64,000 bases of DNA from Acanthornis magna (GCA_036785705.1 JAWUZG010000016.1:3534001-3598000); one strand, 5' to 3'; positions 23,501 to 37,900 are shown, numbered from the stretch's first letter. Translations and numbers: made by a program. Notes: generated from the sequence alone by a model not told the origin.

Positions 23501-25632
23501 CCTGTTTAGCTAATACCATCAAAGCTTTTTTTCCCATTTTAACTAACATGGTTTAGTTAGTTTGTTTTAGCTGCTTTTGTTGTAATTCACTCTGGCTTTT
23601 TCTCAACCCTTGCACTTTGCTTTTGTGATCTCTGTTTTCCGTCCATCCAGAGTTTCCTTTTCTATGCTTCTGTCAAGCAGATTCCTTCCATCCACTACAA
23701 GAATGAGTCTCAAGTCAATTGTTGATTGAAATCTTGGTTCCCTGGGTGTTTCTCTCCACTGCCTTTAGTAGTGTCAGGATTCAAGATACATTTATTTTTC
23801 TTTCTTGCCATTACACAAATAGTGCTCCCCAGTAGGACTTTGAAGTTCATATTGTATTCATTAATAAGATTCTAAATCTTTTTGAGACAATCCCTCCTAG
23901 CCCTTCTTCACCAGCAGGATGCATAGCCCATTGCATATGAAATGGTTCCGGGAGTAGGGCCAGGGAGTAAGGGAATGGGGCTGGGCCAGGAAGCAGGAAT
24001 AACTGCTTCCCTAAGTGTAGGAAAAGGGATTCTTGAGTCCAAGCTTGTGAGGGTTGAGGAGGTAAGAAGTGCTGTCATCTGTGCAGAGCATGGGGCCTGC
24101 TAGGACCCTAGGTGGGTCGCAGTTTTTGAACCAGCTATGATTTCAAAAGTTGGTTTGACCAAATTGGGATGAACTGTTTCCAGCACAGTTTTGGCTACCC
24201 ACAACCTCTGCTGGCTTAGTCCCATACTCCTGATGCCAATGCATTGCCCAATGATGTCAGCGAGTGTTTTTGGGTTTGCAAGGAATGCAGGAATGGGATC
24301 TCTGAAAAACACAATCTGTATGTAGAAATGTTCTAAAACTGAAAGATGTTTTGCAGAAGCTTGCCTGAAACATTTTAGCAAGGGCTCCTTCAGGCCCTTG
24401 GCTATTGTTTTTATGAATTATCATTGCAGGTAGCTTGCATTCTTCCATGCTGTCATCAGACACTTTTGTGAAGTGCTTCTGAAGGCAAATAATTCAGGAG
24501 ACTCTTTCTGACCAAGACAGCATACACCAATTGCCTGGATACCACTGCAGTTTGTAAGACTTCAGAAGTACTTTTCTGAATTATGCCTTGTCAGCTCATC
24601 GTGGATATTCCAGTGCATCTTTTGTGGAGCTGATAATATCTCTCAAGTGTTGAAGATCTTAACTATACTTGGTTTTTGCTCTAGAATTTAACAGTATGCT
24701 ATTGTGCCTTCATAAGCCTTTTCTGGGCTTGATGTTTTCAATACTTGTTAAAGTGGAGTGGAGTCACCACAGTTCATCCAAGAGTATTTCCTGCCCGAGC
24801 CAGTAGTATGGCTGTCTTTAACATTTCTTCTAATTTTTGGCAAAGGAGTATTCCTTTCCTTTTTCTTAGTTTTACTCTGTGGCATGTAAGGTCTGAGACA
24901 GGAATTTGGTTCTTTGGAGTTGATGTTGTCACACATGGTGTGAAGCAATGCCTTTGTCTATGGGTCTGCAATGGACTCATTGCTGAGTCTTACAAACCTC
25001 AAGTGTTTTCTGTGCCCTTCTGCAAAGAGCTGATTATAGTTTGATCCAGAGAATAGTGTTACCTTTTCTAATGCCATGCCCTAAGTATTCAGGGATTCCT
25101 TATTAAGTATCTGACATGCTTTATAAATTCACCAGGTTTATCCCCATGTAGCTTTAGGATGAAAGCTTCTGAAATGTGTCAGCTAGTTAGATATTAGTTT
25201 TTATACTCAAGATGTGCTGGACACTAGAGGGTTCCTGCTGTAGCAGTGTGTTGAATCAATTTCCATGTAGCCTTCAGCCACTGCTGTGTGTTGGCTTTTG
25301 TCAGACTGTGACAACCCCAACTGTGTTGGGGTTTCTTACCTTCTGAGAGAAATGTCATTGGCCTTTTCTGACCTTGCCTTGTGGTCACACATGAGATTTT
25401 GAAAGGTCTTTTGAAATGGCTTGGCTTCTCCCTTGGTACGATAATATTGCAGAGTACTACTTCCTGGATTTTCCTGCTAGAACATAACAGTTTTTACAGT
25501 GGTAAAGTTTTAAATAGGGTTTGAAATACTTGGCATCAGGATAGAGGTTTTTGCGTGCAATATATTAGTCAATGTGACTTACTAAACCCCTAAAAAAAGT
25601 GGCTTGTGCAAGAAACTGCATATTCCCTAGTA
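20596..25632. other. AT-rich non-coding stretch, with a possible decayed pseudogene or repeat
   Basis: No exon recognised. The part from about 24,100 to 25,040 has overlapping minus-strand open frames of 66-93 codons in more than one frame, which may be a decayed retrocopy or an unknown repeat. AACCCCAAC-TGT-GTTGGGGTT at 25,313-25,333 is a small hairpin. The rest shows nothing notable. Confidence 0.45.
24100..25040 (-). other. Cluster of short minus-strand frames, possible decayed retrocopy
   Basis: Successive minus-strand frames at 24,748-24,980, 24,257-24,463 and 24,100-24,381 follow one another from right to left with frame changes. One includes PAFLANPKTLADIIGQCIGI, another a Lys/Arg-rich segment. 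No family was recognised and no poly(A) tail or flanking duplication was identified. It may be only chance openness. Confidence 0.15.
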
Positions 25633-26480
25633 AATCATAGAAGTGTAGGAATGGGAGGGAGCTCAGGCAACCAGTCCATCTCTCTGTTTTGTGGCTGAGC
25701 CAAGGACTATTTTTGACAGTGATTTGTCTAACTTTTCCATAATGGACTCCAGTGATGAGGATTCCATGACCAGCCTCGGTGAGCTGTTCCAGTATATGGC
25801 TGTTTTGTTAGTTATTTTGTCCTAATAGCTAACAAATCTTCTTTTACCACACGGTAAGCGAAACTATTCTTCTAACCTTGCTGAACCTGAAGAACAGTTG
25901 ATCACTGTCATATTTATAACAGCATCTTGCATATTTGAAGACTTATGTCTTCCCTCAGTCTCTTTTCTAGACTAAACAAACCCAAATCATTCAGCTTTTC
26001 TTCCTAGATTGTATATTCCAAGCTGGTGTGTGGGGCTTTTTTTTTTTGTTGTTCTTCTCTGGACTCCTCAGATTGTCTCCATAAATCTTGAAACATATAG
26101 TTCAAAACTGGATTTTATTTTTGGTTTGAGGTATCACAAGTACCAAAATGTGCAAACTAGTTTCTTCTCATAAAACACCGTATTTGCAAGAGAATCATAC
26201 TTCTTAGTTTTCACATGGTTGTATTAAAGATTTTTCTATGGCTTTGTAGCTAACTTGCTCCTTTTCTTCTTTGTCATTGTGCATTTGATTTTCCTTCTGA
26301 AGTACAGAACTTGTATTTTTTTTATTTATTGCCATCAATTTCACAGCCAATGATTAACTGAAAACCCTTTCAATCTGTCCTGTGAAGGTTTTTCTACTTT
26401 TCACAGCCAGATGCCCTGCAAATTTGAAGTGTATCTTAATATTCCACCATTCCACTTCTACCAGGGCTTTAGTCAATCGT
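25633..26480 (-). mobile_element. Old CR1 LINE fragment, minus orientation
   Basis: The stretch begins with AATCATAGAAGTGTAGGAATG, the reverse-complemented CR1 3' end. It proceeds through blocks typical of an older CR1 subfamily, such as CCAGTGATGAGGATTCCATGACC, the AGAACAGTTGATCACTGTC block, GCATATTTGAAGACTTATG, CTAGACTAAACAAACCCAAAT and TGTTGTTCTTCTCTGGACTCC. Beyond about 26,120 the match becomes faint, though TTGCTCCTTTTCTTC and GCATTTGATT still fit. It is more diverged than the copy at 50,161, with no intact frame. The right boundary is uncertain. Confidence 0.82.
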
Positions 26481-29400
26481 TACAAAAAAATGTAATAATA
26501 ATACAGTTTTCATCCAGGAATCATATAGTAATGTATTTTGAAGAACTTCTACTGGTTTCCTGATGAAATTGCTGAAGGCATGTTGTGCAGCTTGTGTCAC
26601 AATCTTTCTAAACTTGAAATTCTATTTTCTGTTTCTCCCTTAACCTGCAAGCCATAAACATGGAACAAAATAGAATGGTCTGAGATGATTTATTTTTCAT
26701 CTCCATTAGGAAGGTTGTCCAGAATACTTCCTGTGTCCCTGTTTCCCCAGCCCTTCCCTAGAGCCAGTAGTCACTTCTGGTTGGTCTGGTCTGAGTCACA
26801 CCTGACAGTTTTATTAGTGCTCATGAACAGCATTGGGCAATGGCTGGATCACTGGCTGAAACTTGGCAGTGTGTCTGTAATATCATGGATTTGGGCTTCT
26901 GGCAGGCAGGCAGCTGACACCCTGGGACACTGGTTTGACAATGGACGTCTCTGTTCATCTCAGAAATAATTGTAAGAGGGGGAAAAAAAATCTTGCTGTG
27001 ATAGTCATCTACAAAGCAGAAAAAAAATTGAAAAGAAAACATAGCAATTTACCTAGTGTCTGGTCTATTCACTAACAGGTTTCTCAACACTGAAATGGTT
27101 CCTCTTTTCTTCCCAAATTATTTAAGAGCAATAAACATGCTCATCAGCTGACTTGTCCTCCAGCGGCTTTGAGGAAGTTTTTAAAGGGCTGCTTTATTCC
27201 CCCGCCCCCCCTTCATTCCTGGCAAAATCACAAATATCTAACTGAACTCACATTACTTAAATAGAAACTAATAGAAGAGATGGTTGTACACGTAGTTCAG
27301 GGTCTGGTCACAAATATGCACTAAGCTGCTGGTTCTCCTGGGTGAATTTCACCTTGAACAGAGACAAGAATTGCACCTTGTTAGCTCAGAAAAGGTAACT
27401 ATCCTTCTTGTATTTTAGTCAACCCAGCTATAGAGGGAAATGGAAAGACAGAAGAGGAATTTCACGAGTGTTGGCCTGATAACTTGGTGGTTATTTACAG
27501 CAAAAGAGAATAATCATAAAATAAGATGGAAATATTTTTGTTTTAGACTGTTATCCTAAAACAAATCACAACCAACCTAAACCAATAAATAATGGAGAGA
27601 AGTGTTTAAAGAGGAAAAAAATATTAATGAAAACACAGTTTTTTTAAATGTTTCTTCTGGAAGAAAGTGTGCCAGGTGCAGTAGCAAACATACCTCCTTT
27701 GAATCACTGGAGATGAAAACCAGCCATATACTTGAGCTTAGGTGGTTCCTATGGGTTTATGACTCTTTTGTATCTTTTGAGCATTCAGGAAAATCCGGCA
27801 CACAGATTTTTAAACTATGATTCTGGCTACAGAGGCACAACACATTCTTTTCTGTTTTTAATAAGTCTCTCTCTTTGTGCAACAAATCCTTCTAAAAAAT
27901 TGTACCAGCAGTGCTAACCAATGGGTAGCAACTAGAGGCTGGGGGGAGAGGAATTGCTTTGGCTGGACAGAGACTAAGGGATCTGTACACCCAAATGTCT
28001 ATTGTTTTTAATAAGAATTTGGCTCCAAAAGCCATAGCCCTCATATGAATTCAGTCTCTAAGAACTGGAGGTCTCTGACCATGCATTCCTGTCTCGCTGG
28101 ATCCAACCCCCCCCGGTGGGTACAGCAGTCAGGGGAGACAGGTGTGGCATTGCACACATCCTTGGGCAAGACTCTTCCCTTGACAGGTGCTCTTCTGGCG
28201 ACATTGCTCTTCTCCCATTTACTGGCTGGAGTTTACAGCAGAGGGAAGGAGGAACCCATATCCCACCAGGAGTGCAGAGGTTACTTAACGATCTTAAGAA
28301 GGTTTACTGTGTTATAATATGGATTGGTTTTCCTCACTATTTTGGTGGTTTTTCAGAAGAATAGGGGAGATTTTGTGAAAATGCAGGGTGCTTGTGCATT
28401 CTACCTGTATTCCATATGCTCTGGTAAATTGTCTTTCTGATTCTCCCATGCAAATAACTGAAGGAAGTGGAAAAATAAACTTTAAAAAAATCCTTGTAAT
28501 AAAATTAATTACCTCATTTCAATTTGAATGGGAAACCTGAGTGAAAATGTGGAAATATTAAGTATATAACAAGGGGATGCTAATTTATTTTCTGAAGACC
28601 TCTATGATTATTGACAACACTGTGATTTAGAATTATTTACAGGAGTGCTAAGTATTATTATTATTTTCTTGTAGTCAGTTCATCAGTGGCTGATAAATAA
28701 AGAATGTAACTTGGTAAGGTGATTACAGGTAACAGAAATTTTTGCAATAATGTTTGCATTTTCACTACCTTTTCAAGGGATTCTTTTATTTGTACAGAAT
28801 AGAACTATCTATACGAGGGCAGCATTCACTGCTACATATGCTGATTAAAAATTGCAAAGGAGTAGATTCTTGAGCAGAACTTCAGTGGTGGTGCAGTTAG
28901 TTTAACATATGTTCACTGTAAGTTTGTTAATGTGGAGGATGTCAGAAAAATGAGACACTTAGAAACCTTGATCAAGGCATCAAGACAATGGGACACATCA
29001 TTTTGACACAGGAATTTTTATGGATTGCATGAGGCTGGCTATACTCCAGAATTAGTTCCAGGCCGAATTATAATTTTATTCTGTATCCTCCTTCAAGTTA
29101 GAAACCTGAGTAGTGAGTGGTTATTACACTGAACTGTATTACGTGCTCTGTTTAAGCACTCTGAGTACAGTACATGATTGTGACTCTATTTTTAAGTACA
29201 CTTCTCTTTTATGTGTTTTTACTTAGAATGGCTCTGTAGGTTAGTGTTGGACACAACCTGTACACACAGTGCATGTGGTTCTAGAGGGAAGCCACATTAT
29301 CTGCCAGCACTGAGCATAAAGAAGAGGGGAAGTGCTCTCCAAACTGTATGAAAAGAATGTATGAATAGGCATAATATTTTTACTTTCCTGTCCTTACAGC

Positions 29401-32400
29401 TGCTGCTTTTATCCCAAGAAAATAAATGATCAGTGCAGATAAGGTGATGGCTGAAATTCTCCATATGTTTCCGTAGATATTCAGCTTTCTGGCAGAATAG
29501 CACAATTCTCTGAATCACCAGAACTAGTGGGCTAGATTAATGTGAGGAATTATATTTAAATGCCTCTTTAGTGCTTGGGATATCTCTAGGTGTCACTGGC
29601 ATTCGCCTGCCTTCCCACCTAATTTCTCTCCTCCTATGCCAATTCTTTCTGGGCTAGTTTCTGCTAGTGAAATCCCCATAGAGCCTATCACTCTGTTTCT
29701 GAGTTTGTGCCACCTGCCTATGTCCTGACCACATCAATCCCTGGGTCTCCAGCCCACATCTTAAAACTGAGAGAAATGTGTTCTCATCCTCCTTCTTTTC
29801 TGTCTTGCTTGTGGTTACAGGAAAAAAAAAAGTGTGTAGAGAATATGTATAATTTCATCAGAAAAAGGCCTGTTTTGTGGTGTTGAATCAAGCATTCCTT
29901 AGGGTTCTTACCTTTCAGTCAGGAGATGTTGAGATTTTTCACCTATTTTGGGGAATTAAAACATCTTTTTGCCAGGAGAATGTTGTAACACTGTCCAGGG
30001 CTTGTTTTTTGTACTTGGTGCCCTCCTTCTGATATTTCTGCTCTATTTTCCATATGCAATACCCAGAGGGGTAAGAAAAAGAATGATTTCTAGAAAATCT
30101 ATCTTAGGACACTTACTACAGAGGAAGGAGGGGTAGGTCTATTCATTGAGACTAACAGGCATCTGGTAAGTGGAATAGTATTTTTTAAAAAGGAAGAAAA
30201 TAAAAAGGGGTGTGTGTGTATGGGTGGTGGGCAGGACACTGGAAACCTGCTGTGGCATCTTGGTGGCTGACATTCTGCTGGAAGGTGTAGGTTGAAAGTC
30301 TCCCAGGAAAGGAAGAACAGAAAACCAAAGCTGAGACTGAGCCATTTGCGAGTGTGCATCTGTGTGTGAGTGTGTGTGTGTGCAATCTCATACTGCACTT
30401 GTCTTTGTGTTTCCTACTGGCTGGTTTAAGCAGCTTCCTGCTCAGTTTGCTGGTGTCTGTGTATCCCATTTCAACGTGCCTGCAGGCCTCTGATTGATTT
30501 ATGTGTTGCTGCCAGCTTGAGACAGCTAATGTGGTTATCACCTCTAGCTGTTTACCCCACCCTTAAAGAGCTAAATAACTCCAGTGGTTCAGCAGCTGGT
30601 TTATGAACAGCTCAAATATCAGCTTGGGGAGCGTGAGGGGGGCACTTGGGCACAGTAACCTCGGCAGCTGTCTGGGGCTGAGCCATCTCTTCTCGTTCAT
30701 GGGAACCAGTGTCCCCTCACAGGGCACGGGCCATGCACAAAGCAGAGTTCTGTGGCCAGGTGCCCTTTAGAATATAGCTTAGATACACAAGAAATAAATT
30801 TTATTGTGCTGAATGTAGCCCTTCTAGTGCAGCGCTTCTGAATTAAAATGCGTAAACTGTGTGTGTAATGAGGAGTCTCATTTGTAGATGCTAAATTGGG
30901 AAGCACTGCTAAGACTAGGCAAGCCAATTCAGAATATACCTGGAAACGGGCACCTCAGGAATGCCACTTGGAAAGGAAGACATCAGAGGCTGGGATTCAG
31001 TTACTTAAATATCTCTCTGCTTCTGGACCTGCCTTTTAGATTCTTTTGATAACTCTATCTGGAAAAATGGATACTCTTTTACAGTATAGAGCATGTCTAA
31101 TGATTCAAATAGACCAAGTGGTGTGGCATCCGAACCTGCTCATTTGTGCCCCATTTTGCAGCTGCCTCTAGGTCATATAGAAAAGGGCACAGTTCCTCTT
31201 AGGCACCCAAATAAAAGTTAATTTCTCTAAGTTCTCGCCTACTCCCTGGTGGATTTTTTGTCGTGTGTATATAGAGTCATATCCAGAATCACTTGGCTTA
31301 GGGTTCTCAGCATTATGATTTAGAGAGAAAAGACAAAATTCTCGGCAGAGATGTCAATCATATCATTGCTCTGGGTGTCTGGGAGATGTCTAGCTCTGAA
31401 AACTCTGAAAACAAATCTCTATGAAAAGCTATTTTAAATTAGACTCCACACAGCTAAGGAAAAACTTAGGTTTCCTTTTTCAGTCCAGGTTAGAATTACA
31501 AAGATAGATGCATATAAATAATGTTTTCCCTTGAAATTTTTATCTAGTTATTTTCCATTTCTTTCTCTTTTTCTTGTTTACAGTTCCCATGCTTATGTAA
31601 CAGCTCTCAAGAGGAAGCTGCTAACAAGCCCATCTGATTTTTAGTGCCAGCTGTTTTAGTGGAGGCATGCTGGATGCAACTGAGCTCCACCTTCTTTGTT
31701 GAGGTATATTATATGAGTAACACCATAATATATGGTTTAGTAAGAATGATAGCTGCTTAACCTCTTGGTACTCTTTTCATTAATTCTTTCTTGGATCAGT
31801 TATTGTGTTTTGTCTGTCACAGAACTGGGTTGAAAACTGCTCTGGGCATGGAATGTGTCATTCATTTAAACAACATCAAGGCACACTGTTCATGTTTAAT
31901 TATTACTTTAATGCAAGTGCTAAACTGTTTTCAGTTACATCTAAAAAACATGTTTTCTGGGACTGGTTGCTGGCTGACCTCAAGTAAGGGCATGTTAGGC
32001 TAAGCCTTGAAATGCTGCATCAAGCTGTCATCTCAAATAGAAGTGAGCTCATTCATCCTCCTGTGAACTATCATATAGATGAACCGATGGAAGCAGGATA
32101 TATTAGCTACCCACCAGAAAGGACATTGCAGTGTGCTGATTTATGATGAGAAAATTCAAGAGTAATCCTATTGATGCTTAGAAACATCTGTTCACAGTGT
32201 TGCAGTAGCGAAGCTAGCAATATTGTGTAGTAGATGAAAGCCACCTGTTGATGAAATCTTTAAAAACGGTATATAAATATTTCTGTTGGTGCTGTTGCAT
32301 CAGTTCTTTTTCAGGATATCCATTATGGCATGACACATTCGTTTGGAAATGGTCAGAATATTTATAGGCCCAGTTCCAGCAGAACATGAGCATGTGACCA

Positions 32401-34696
32401 ATGCTCTTGCTTTCAATTGCTCAAAAAACCAGTTTGATGCAATGTTTAGCAGTGAATGCCCCTCTAAGTTAACTTAAATGACACAGAGAAAAAATATCTA
32501 AGAATTGTTTTCAGAATAAGGTACGTGTAGAAAGCAAGGTCTAAGCTGTGTCTATTTGAGAGATCGTTCTAAAAGATTAAGAAGAAACCACCACAGTACC
32601 TAAAGCCTTGGTAATGGTAGGATTTGCTGGGTTTTGACATACTCCAAACAAATTACTTCTGAGCAATAGATTTTGGGACACTCACAGTGACTTCATAGGG
32701 CTGATGCATTCCAATTTTAAACTAAATCAGAGGGCACATCCACTTCAACTGGCCTACCATTCATCCTGATATCATCGTTACGCTATCTTAGCGGTTGACT
32801 AATATAACGACAGCACTTTCATAAAGATGCAGACCTAACTTTAAACTTCCTACAGGCATGATCCTAAGGCTTGAGAGACTTGTTTGTTTCTAAGTAACAT
32901 CTGTTGGGAAAATCCACTATATCTGTCACTAGATTTGTTTTGACATCTGAGACCAAACTTTCCGGGGTCCTCCTTTTTCATTTCTTCCTTCCTGCCTGTC
33001 TTTCCTGTTTCTCCACTGAAATGGTGCTCATCACTATCCTTTCTTCCTGCCAGTGGCAGTGGGAGCAGCCAGCAGGGTTTGGCTTGACAAGTACCAAATG
33101 AAGCTTGTATGTGCCAGGAATGTCTGCCTGTGTTAGTGACAGCCACTAGCCTACCAGTTATTGTACCAGAGTCTTTTGAAAGAGAACTTGTAAGGAGGAA
33201 TGACTGTGAAACCAGTTGTCTTTCACTGCCCTTAATGTAGAACCATTAAGAGCTTTAAAATTTCAACTCAACTTTTGAGTTTGAAGAAAGCTCTCTTTGT
33301 AAATTTCCTGGCCCAGAGTGCTCTTACTTCATGCTCTTGCCACGGTACTCTGTTGGTTTGTCGTGGTTCGAAGGAATAAATCCTGTTTTAAATTTCCTTG
33401 GTTTCTTATAACAAAGGGCTCTGGAGAAAAGAAAATCTTTTAATCCTCCCAGCAATAACCTGACACGACCTTCTAAACACACTATTAACTCAAAAATATT
33501 AGCAATATTTTGTAGCTGTCTTAAGAAGAGCTTACAATAGAGATGGACCAAATATTTAGAAGAAAAATTGCACTTGGTTCTGAGGAAATTAGTATCCATA
33601 ACACAATTACACATTTAAAAAGGGCTAAATGTTAAAAACTATTTAAAAAGCCATGCAGTAGGGTATTGTTCAGTAGCACTGGCAGAACACAGACAGTTTT
33701 CTGCATGGTCTTTCTAGGCTTGTGATTTCCTGACTGCCTTAGCACAAATTACTTGCCTTCTCTGTGTTCTTTAGTTACTCCAATCTGTTTTTCCTTTCCT
33801 TCATAACTGCTTAGGTTTCAGAAGATGTTCAAAGCTTTTTTTTTTTAATATGCTCAATATGAGATATTTCTTAGAAGATCTGCAGGAGGAGACAGTTTTC
33901 TGCAAACCTGGTCTCTCTGCTATGTCAGTAGGCTGCCAAGTGTTGCACACAGCTTAAATATCAAATAGGGGTTTTGTAAAAATTGAATGCTGTTGTGCTG
34001 GTATAAGTGCATTAACCTAACCAATTTGGAAAGAAACTTATGGCAGTAAAGAATCACAAAGCTAACAACTTAAAATTAGGTATCCAACACTGTACTCTGA
34101 GTGCAGAGAGAGGTACCATAGTGTGGGATGCATAGTAGAGAAATTCAGAGAAAAGTCAGTAGGAAAAGCTAGAGAAAAGAAATTCATGCTTGTTTTCTGT
34201 CTCTTGGGCTAAAATATCTGAATTCAGAAATAAAATAGAAGCTTGGAGCCAGAAGCATTTTTGTTACTTTTATGCTTCTCAGGTATTCATTTTGGTGTAC
34301 AGCAGGCAGCAACTGTGCATTCCCTCATAAAGATACTAAATCCTGCAGCCTTCTGTCAGTTGTTTTCCATTATGAATTTCCATTAAATATCTGATCTAAA
34401 CCTAGTGAAGTCAGTTAGAGTCTTTCAATTGCATCAAGCACAAATTGCAAAATAACAGGTAGACCCACAGAGGGACACGGGGGATATGATGCCCCAAATT
34501 AGGATGTACACAGGTGTCCCCTGCTGCTATGTGCCAGCTGGTTGCCTTGCTCTCCCTCTTGGGAGGAGAATACTCCAAGGGCGGAGTTCCCACTTTGAGT
34601 TCAGATTTGAACGCAGATGAGCAGTTTCAATCGAAGCATAGGCTTGGTGCCAGCCTCTCCTCCTGGTTTGAGGACATTTTTGGGCCAAGAAGTATA
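26481..34696. other. AT-rich non-coding stretch, no gene recognised
   Basis: No supported exons. An acceptor-like pyrimidine tract ending in TTTACAG at about 31,583 is followed by only 17 codons to a stop, with no partner donor. GT-rich tracts lie at about 30,208-30,222 and 30,350-30,383. A slightly GC-richer piece at 28,080-28,320 has an unremarkable open frame. Confidence 0.55.
30350..30383 (+). repeat. Imperfect (GT)n microsatellite
   Basis: GTGTGCATCTGTGTGTGAG followed by GTGTGTGTGTGC. A smaller GTGTGTGTGTATGGG run occurs about 140 bp upstream. Confidence 0.75.
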
Positions 34697-34973
34697 ACAC
34701 AGAATCAGTAAGTTTGGAAAGAACAACTGGAGGTCATCTAGTCTAATCTCCCTGCTCAAGCAGGGTGCCCTGCAGGACATTACTCAGGATTGTGTCCAGA
34801 CAGCTTTTGAATATCTCCAGAGATGGAAACTCCACACCCTCTCTGGTCAGTCTGTCCAGCACCGTAAAGAAATTCTTTATGTTTGGGTGGAACCTCCTGT
34901 TCTTCAGTTTGTGCCCTTTGCCTCTTGTCCTGTTGCTTGGCACCGCTGAGCAGAGCCTGCCTCCATCCCCCTG
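34697..34973 (-). mobile_element. CR1 LINE 3' fragment, minus orientation
   Basis: It starts with CACAGAATCAGTAAGTTTGG and reads through GGTCATCTAGTCTAATCTCC, GCTCAAGCAGGGTGCCCTG, GTGTCCAGACAGCTTTTGAA, TCTCCAGAGATGGAAACTCC and the GCCTCTTGTCCTGTTGCTTGG segment, all standard CR1 blocks in reverse orientation. On the coding strand the remnant of the ORF2 end is visible (for example NIKNFFTVLDRLTREGVEF). It is truncated and inactive. Confidence 0.9.
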
Positions 34974-37900
34974 TGTTGTACAGGGAGGTATCACGGTAGA
35001 AGTGTGGCAGGAATGGTCAGGTGTCAATTACCTGTGTCATTGGTGTCCCACTTTTGCAGCCCTGGCCCTGTGTCATGGCAGAAGGGAATGGATGGCACTG
35101 TGGAGGCTGGAGCAGCAGCTCCATTGGCTGTAGGACTGCTGGCTCCAGACTGTGTGTCCCTGCTGTGGCAGCACAGTGCCTGTAGTGTCCCTGCTCCCAG
35201 CCATGATCAGCCCCCAGCAGCTATCTCTTTTCCCCCAAAGTTTTCTGCTTTTCTTTGAGGGTCGTACTGCTGTGCTCACTAACCTCTGCAAAGCCCTCTC
35301 TGGACTGTCTTCCTATGCTCCTGCACTTTTTTTCTTCTGACAAGAAGTAGTTGTTACAACAAGCCAAGTCCAACTCCTGCTTCTGTGTTTGACTCTGGGG
35401 GAGATCCCTCAGGCTGCACCGCCCAGTTCCTCCTCCAACCTTGTCATGCTGATTCGTGCTTTAGCCTGTAGCTTCTATTGTTACATTTATTGCTAAACAA
35501 AAGGAGTATTTTCTTGCTGCCTCACTTAGACTGAGTAGAAGATAGTTATGTCCACCAGCTTCCACGAGCTTTGTGGCTGCTGGCTGCTCAGAAGTCTTGC
35601 TTGCTGAGCACCACCTCATCTCCAGCAAGGCAGGGTGCAAAGAGCCCGATGGCCTGGCAAATTCAGTACTTTTATCCAAGCCCATATGGATCTTATATTA
35701 TTCATGGCTTCTGATGGGCTGCATATTCCTCACTGATTTAGTGGTTGACTTGTGATGTTTTTCGATGAGTCAAATCTCTGTAATAGTGACACTACATCCA
35801 TGTATGTGGTAAATGTGAAAGAAAACAGATGTCTATAAAAAACACTGAGTCTGATTTGGAACGATGAACCGTATTGTGATTAATCATAGCTGTAGAGCTT
35901 ATGTGTTGTATTTTTACAGGATGGGAGGGAAATTGCTTGTTTCACACCTATACGACTTCTATCTTAATATTTGGACTCAGTCAAATAAAGTTAAGTATTG
36001 GACTATTTATTTGGGGAGAAATGGCACAATTACCACTGAGTTGTGAAACTTCTGATACAGCCATGCAACCTTGAATTCACTTCAACATTGATTTTTTTTT
36101 TCTGGCAATATCAGCACTGTGTTTATACGTAAAAGGAAACAAACAGTAGCCAATGAGTAAGTGTCATCGACAAATGTGGAAAGAGAGTGTAGCAGTTGCT
36201 CCCCAATAGATTTCTCCCAATAAAATGTAAATATTTTTAGTGTTGTTCTCATAAGTTGTCTCAGACTGAAGCTGAAACATTTGCTGAACTCTAGATTAAG
36301 GACAGAATCCTAACTGCAGATTTAATCAGACACTCTGAAGCACAGAGTTACAAAATTCCTGAGATGGGAAAGCAAAGAATTTCGCAAAAATAAGTATCAG
36401 CCAAGTCCTATTCCTGTAAGACTGGAGGTTGAATAATGGAAGAGCAGGGGCAGAAAGTAATAGCTGAACACAGAAAAATGAAAGGTCTGACCCTATGAAC
36501 TAGCTTTAAGGTCATGAACAGGATCTTACAAAATCAACACAAATTCATTACTGGAAGAAGCTAGAATAAAATCTTAAACACAGGGCAAGTGTGATGAGTC
36601 AGATCTGGTCAAGTGGTGTATATGTGCAAAATTCTGAATAAAAATAATCAAATTAACATGCAGTGAAAAGAGAATTTCCATAATGAAGCCTGTAGTTTCC
36701 TGAAGAGACTTCTCTAGATTGCTAAGCATGGTTTGGACAAGTCACAAGACAAAAGAACTCCTGTTTTTTTTGCAAGGCTCTGTGTGCTCTCTAACAGGAT
36801 TTTGGGAGATGGAGAGACAGTTTGCAGTGCAGACATATTCTTTGCTGGATTGCTTTCTTTGGTGTCAGGATTGAGGAACTCTCATATTCTGTGGAACCCT
36901 CTTAAAACGTTGTCCTCTGGTGTAAATAAAGCCTATAGAATGTTCTAAATGCGGTAATGAAGATCTGGGTTTTGTTTTACAGAGGTACATAAGAAGTATG
37001 CTGGTAAATGGACACTGAGTGTAGGTGTTAGATATCTTTCATTTCTTTGTACTAGTTTTTGAAAGATGATATTTCTCAGAATAATGTGAGAAGGCTTGGA
37101 ACACTGATTTATTCCTGTTGGAAAATCATTCTGCAAATGACTCCAAATTGCAGTAATTTAGAAGTCTTGAGGTTCTTTCTATATTTGGATTTGTGCATTC
37201 GGCAAGCTTTTAGTACAAATATATGAATCTTTGGTAATTACTTTAATTCTTGAATAGAACTTTAGCTGAACTAAATACATGAATGTACCTTACAGGGCTC
37301 AGGCTTTGTGAGACATTTCTGCTAAATCGGCTTATGAATTTCCTTTTGATGAGCTTAATTGTTGACAGATTTTTCAAAAGCCAACAACAGCTTGCTTTGC
37401 TAGCTAGTATTCACATGAACTGGATAGTCTTGTGAAGTCCTTTATGCAATTTGCATAATATTTTTCTTTTACTGTAAGATGAAGTGAAATCCTTTGTAGT
37501 GAACCTAACAATGTTAGACATTGTAAAGACATCAATCCAAATAAAATTTAAAACCAAGAAAAATTACCCTCCCAGCTTGTTCTTCAACATCTCAGAGTAT
37601 GCACAGCTAGAAAAAAAAGAGACTTCTTTTTTTAAAAAAAAAATTTTTCTCCCAAAGGACTATTTAGAAAAAGGCTCTAAATAATGAGATGTGATCTCTT
37701 AATGAAGATATTATGAAGATATTTTGCTAATTTCTTCAGCAGACCTGTAAATTGACTACTCATTTGAGATCCCTCAAGTCCAAATGCATTACATATGCAA
37801 ATCTATTCACTAAATCAACAAAACAAGTAAACCGTTTTGTCCATTTGTGTGAAACAGCTACATTCTGCATCTTATCTACCCAGAAATTTTTGTTGTTGGT

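Noticed and set aside
25313..25333. AACCCCAAC/GTTGGGGTT hairpin as a terminator or small RNA
   Set aside because: A 9-bp stem is short for a precursor and of a size expected by chance; bacterial-type terminators do not apply here.
31560..31640. Pyrimidine tract plus TTTACAG as a terminal exon acceptor
   Set aside because: Only 17 codons follow before a stop, with no partner donor, poly(A) signal or recognisable peptide.
34743..35027. A 94-codon minus-strand frame as a host gene
   Set aside because: It overlaps a CR1 3' fragment and its C-terminal part is CR1-derived.
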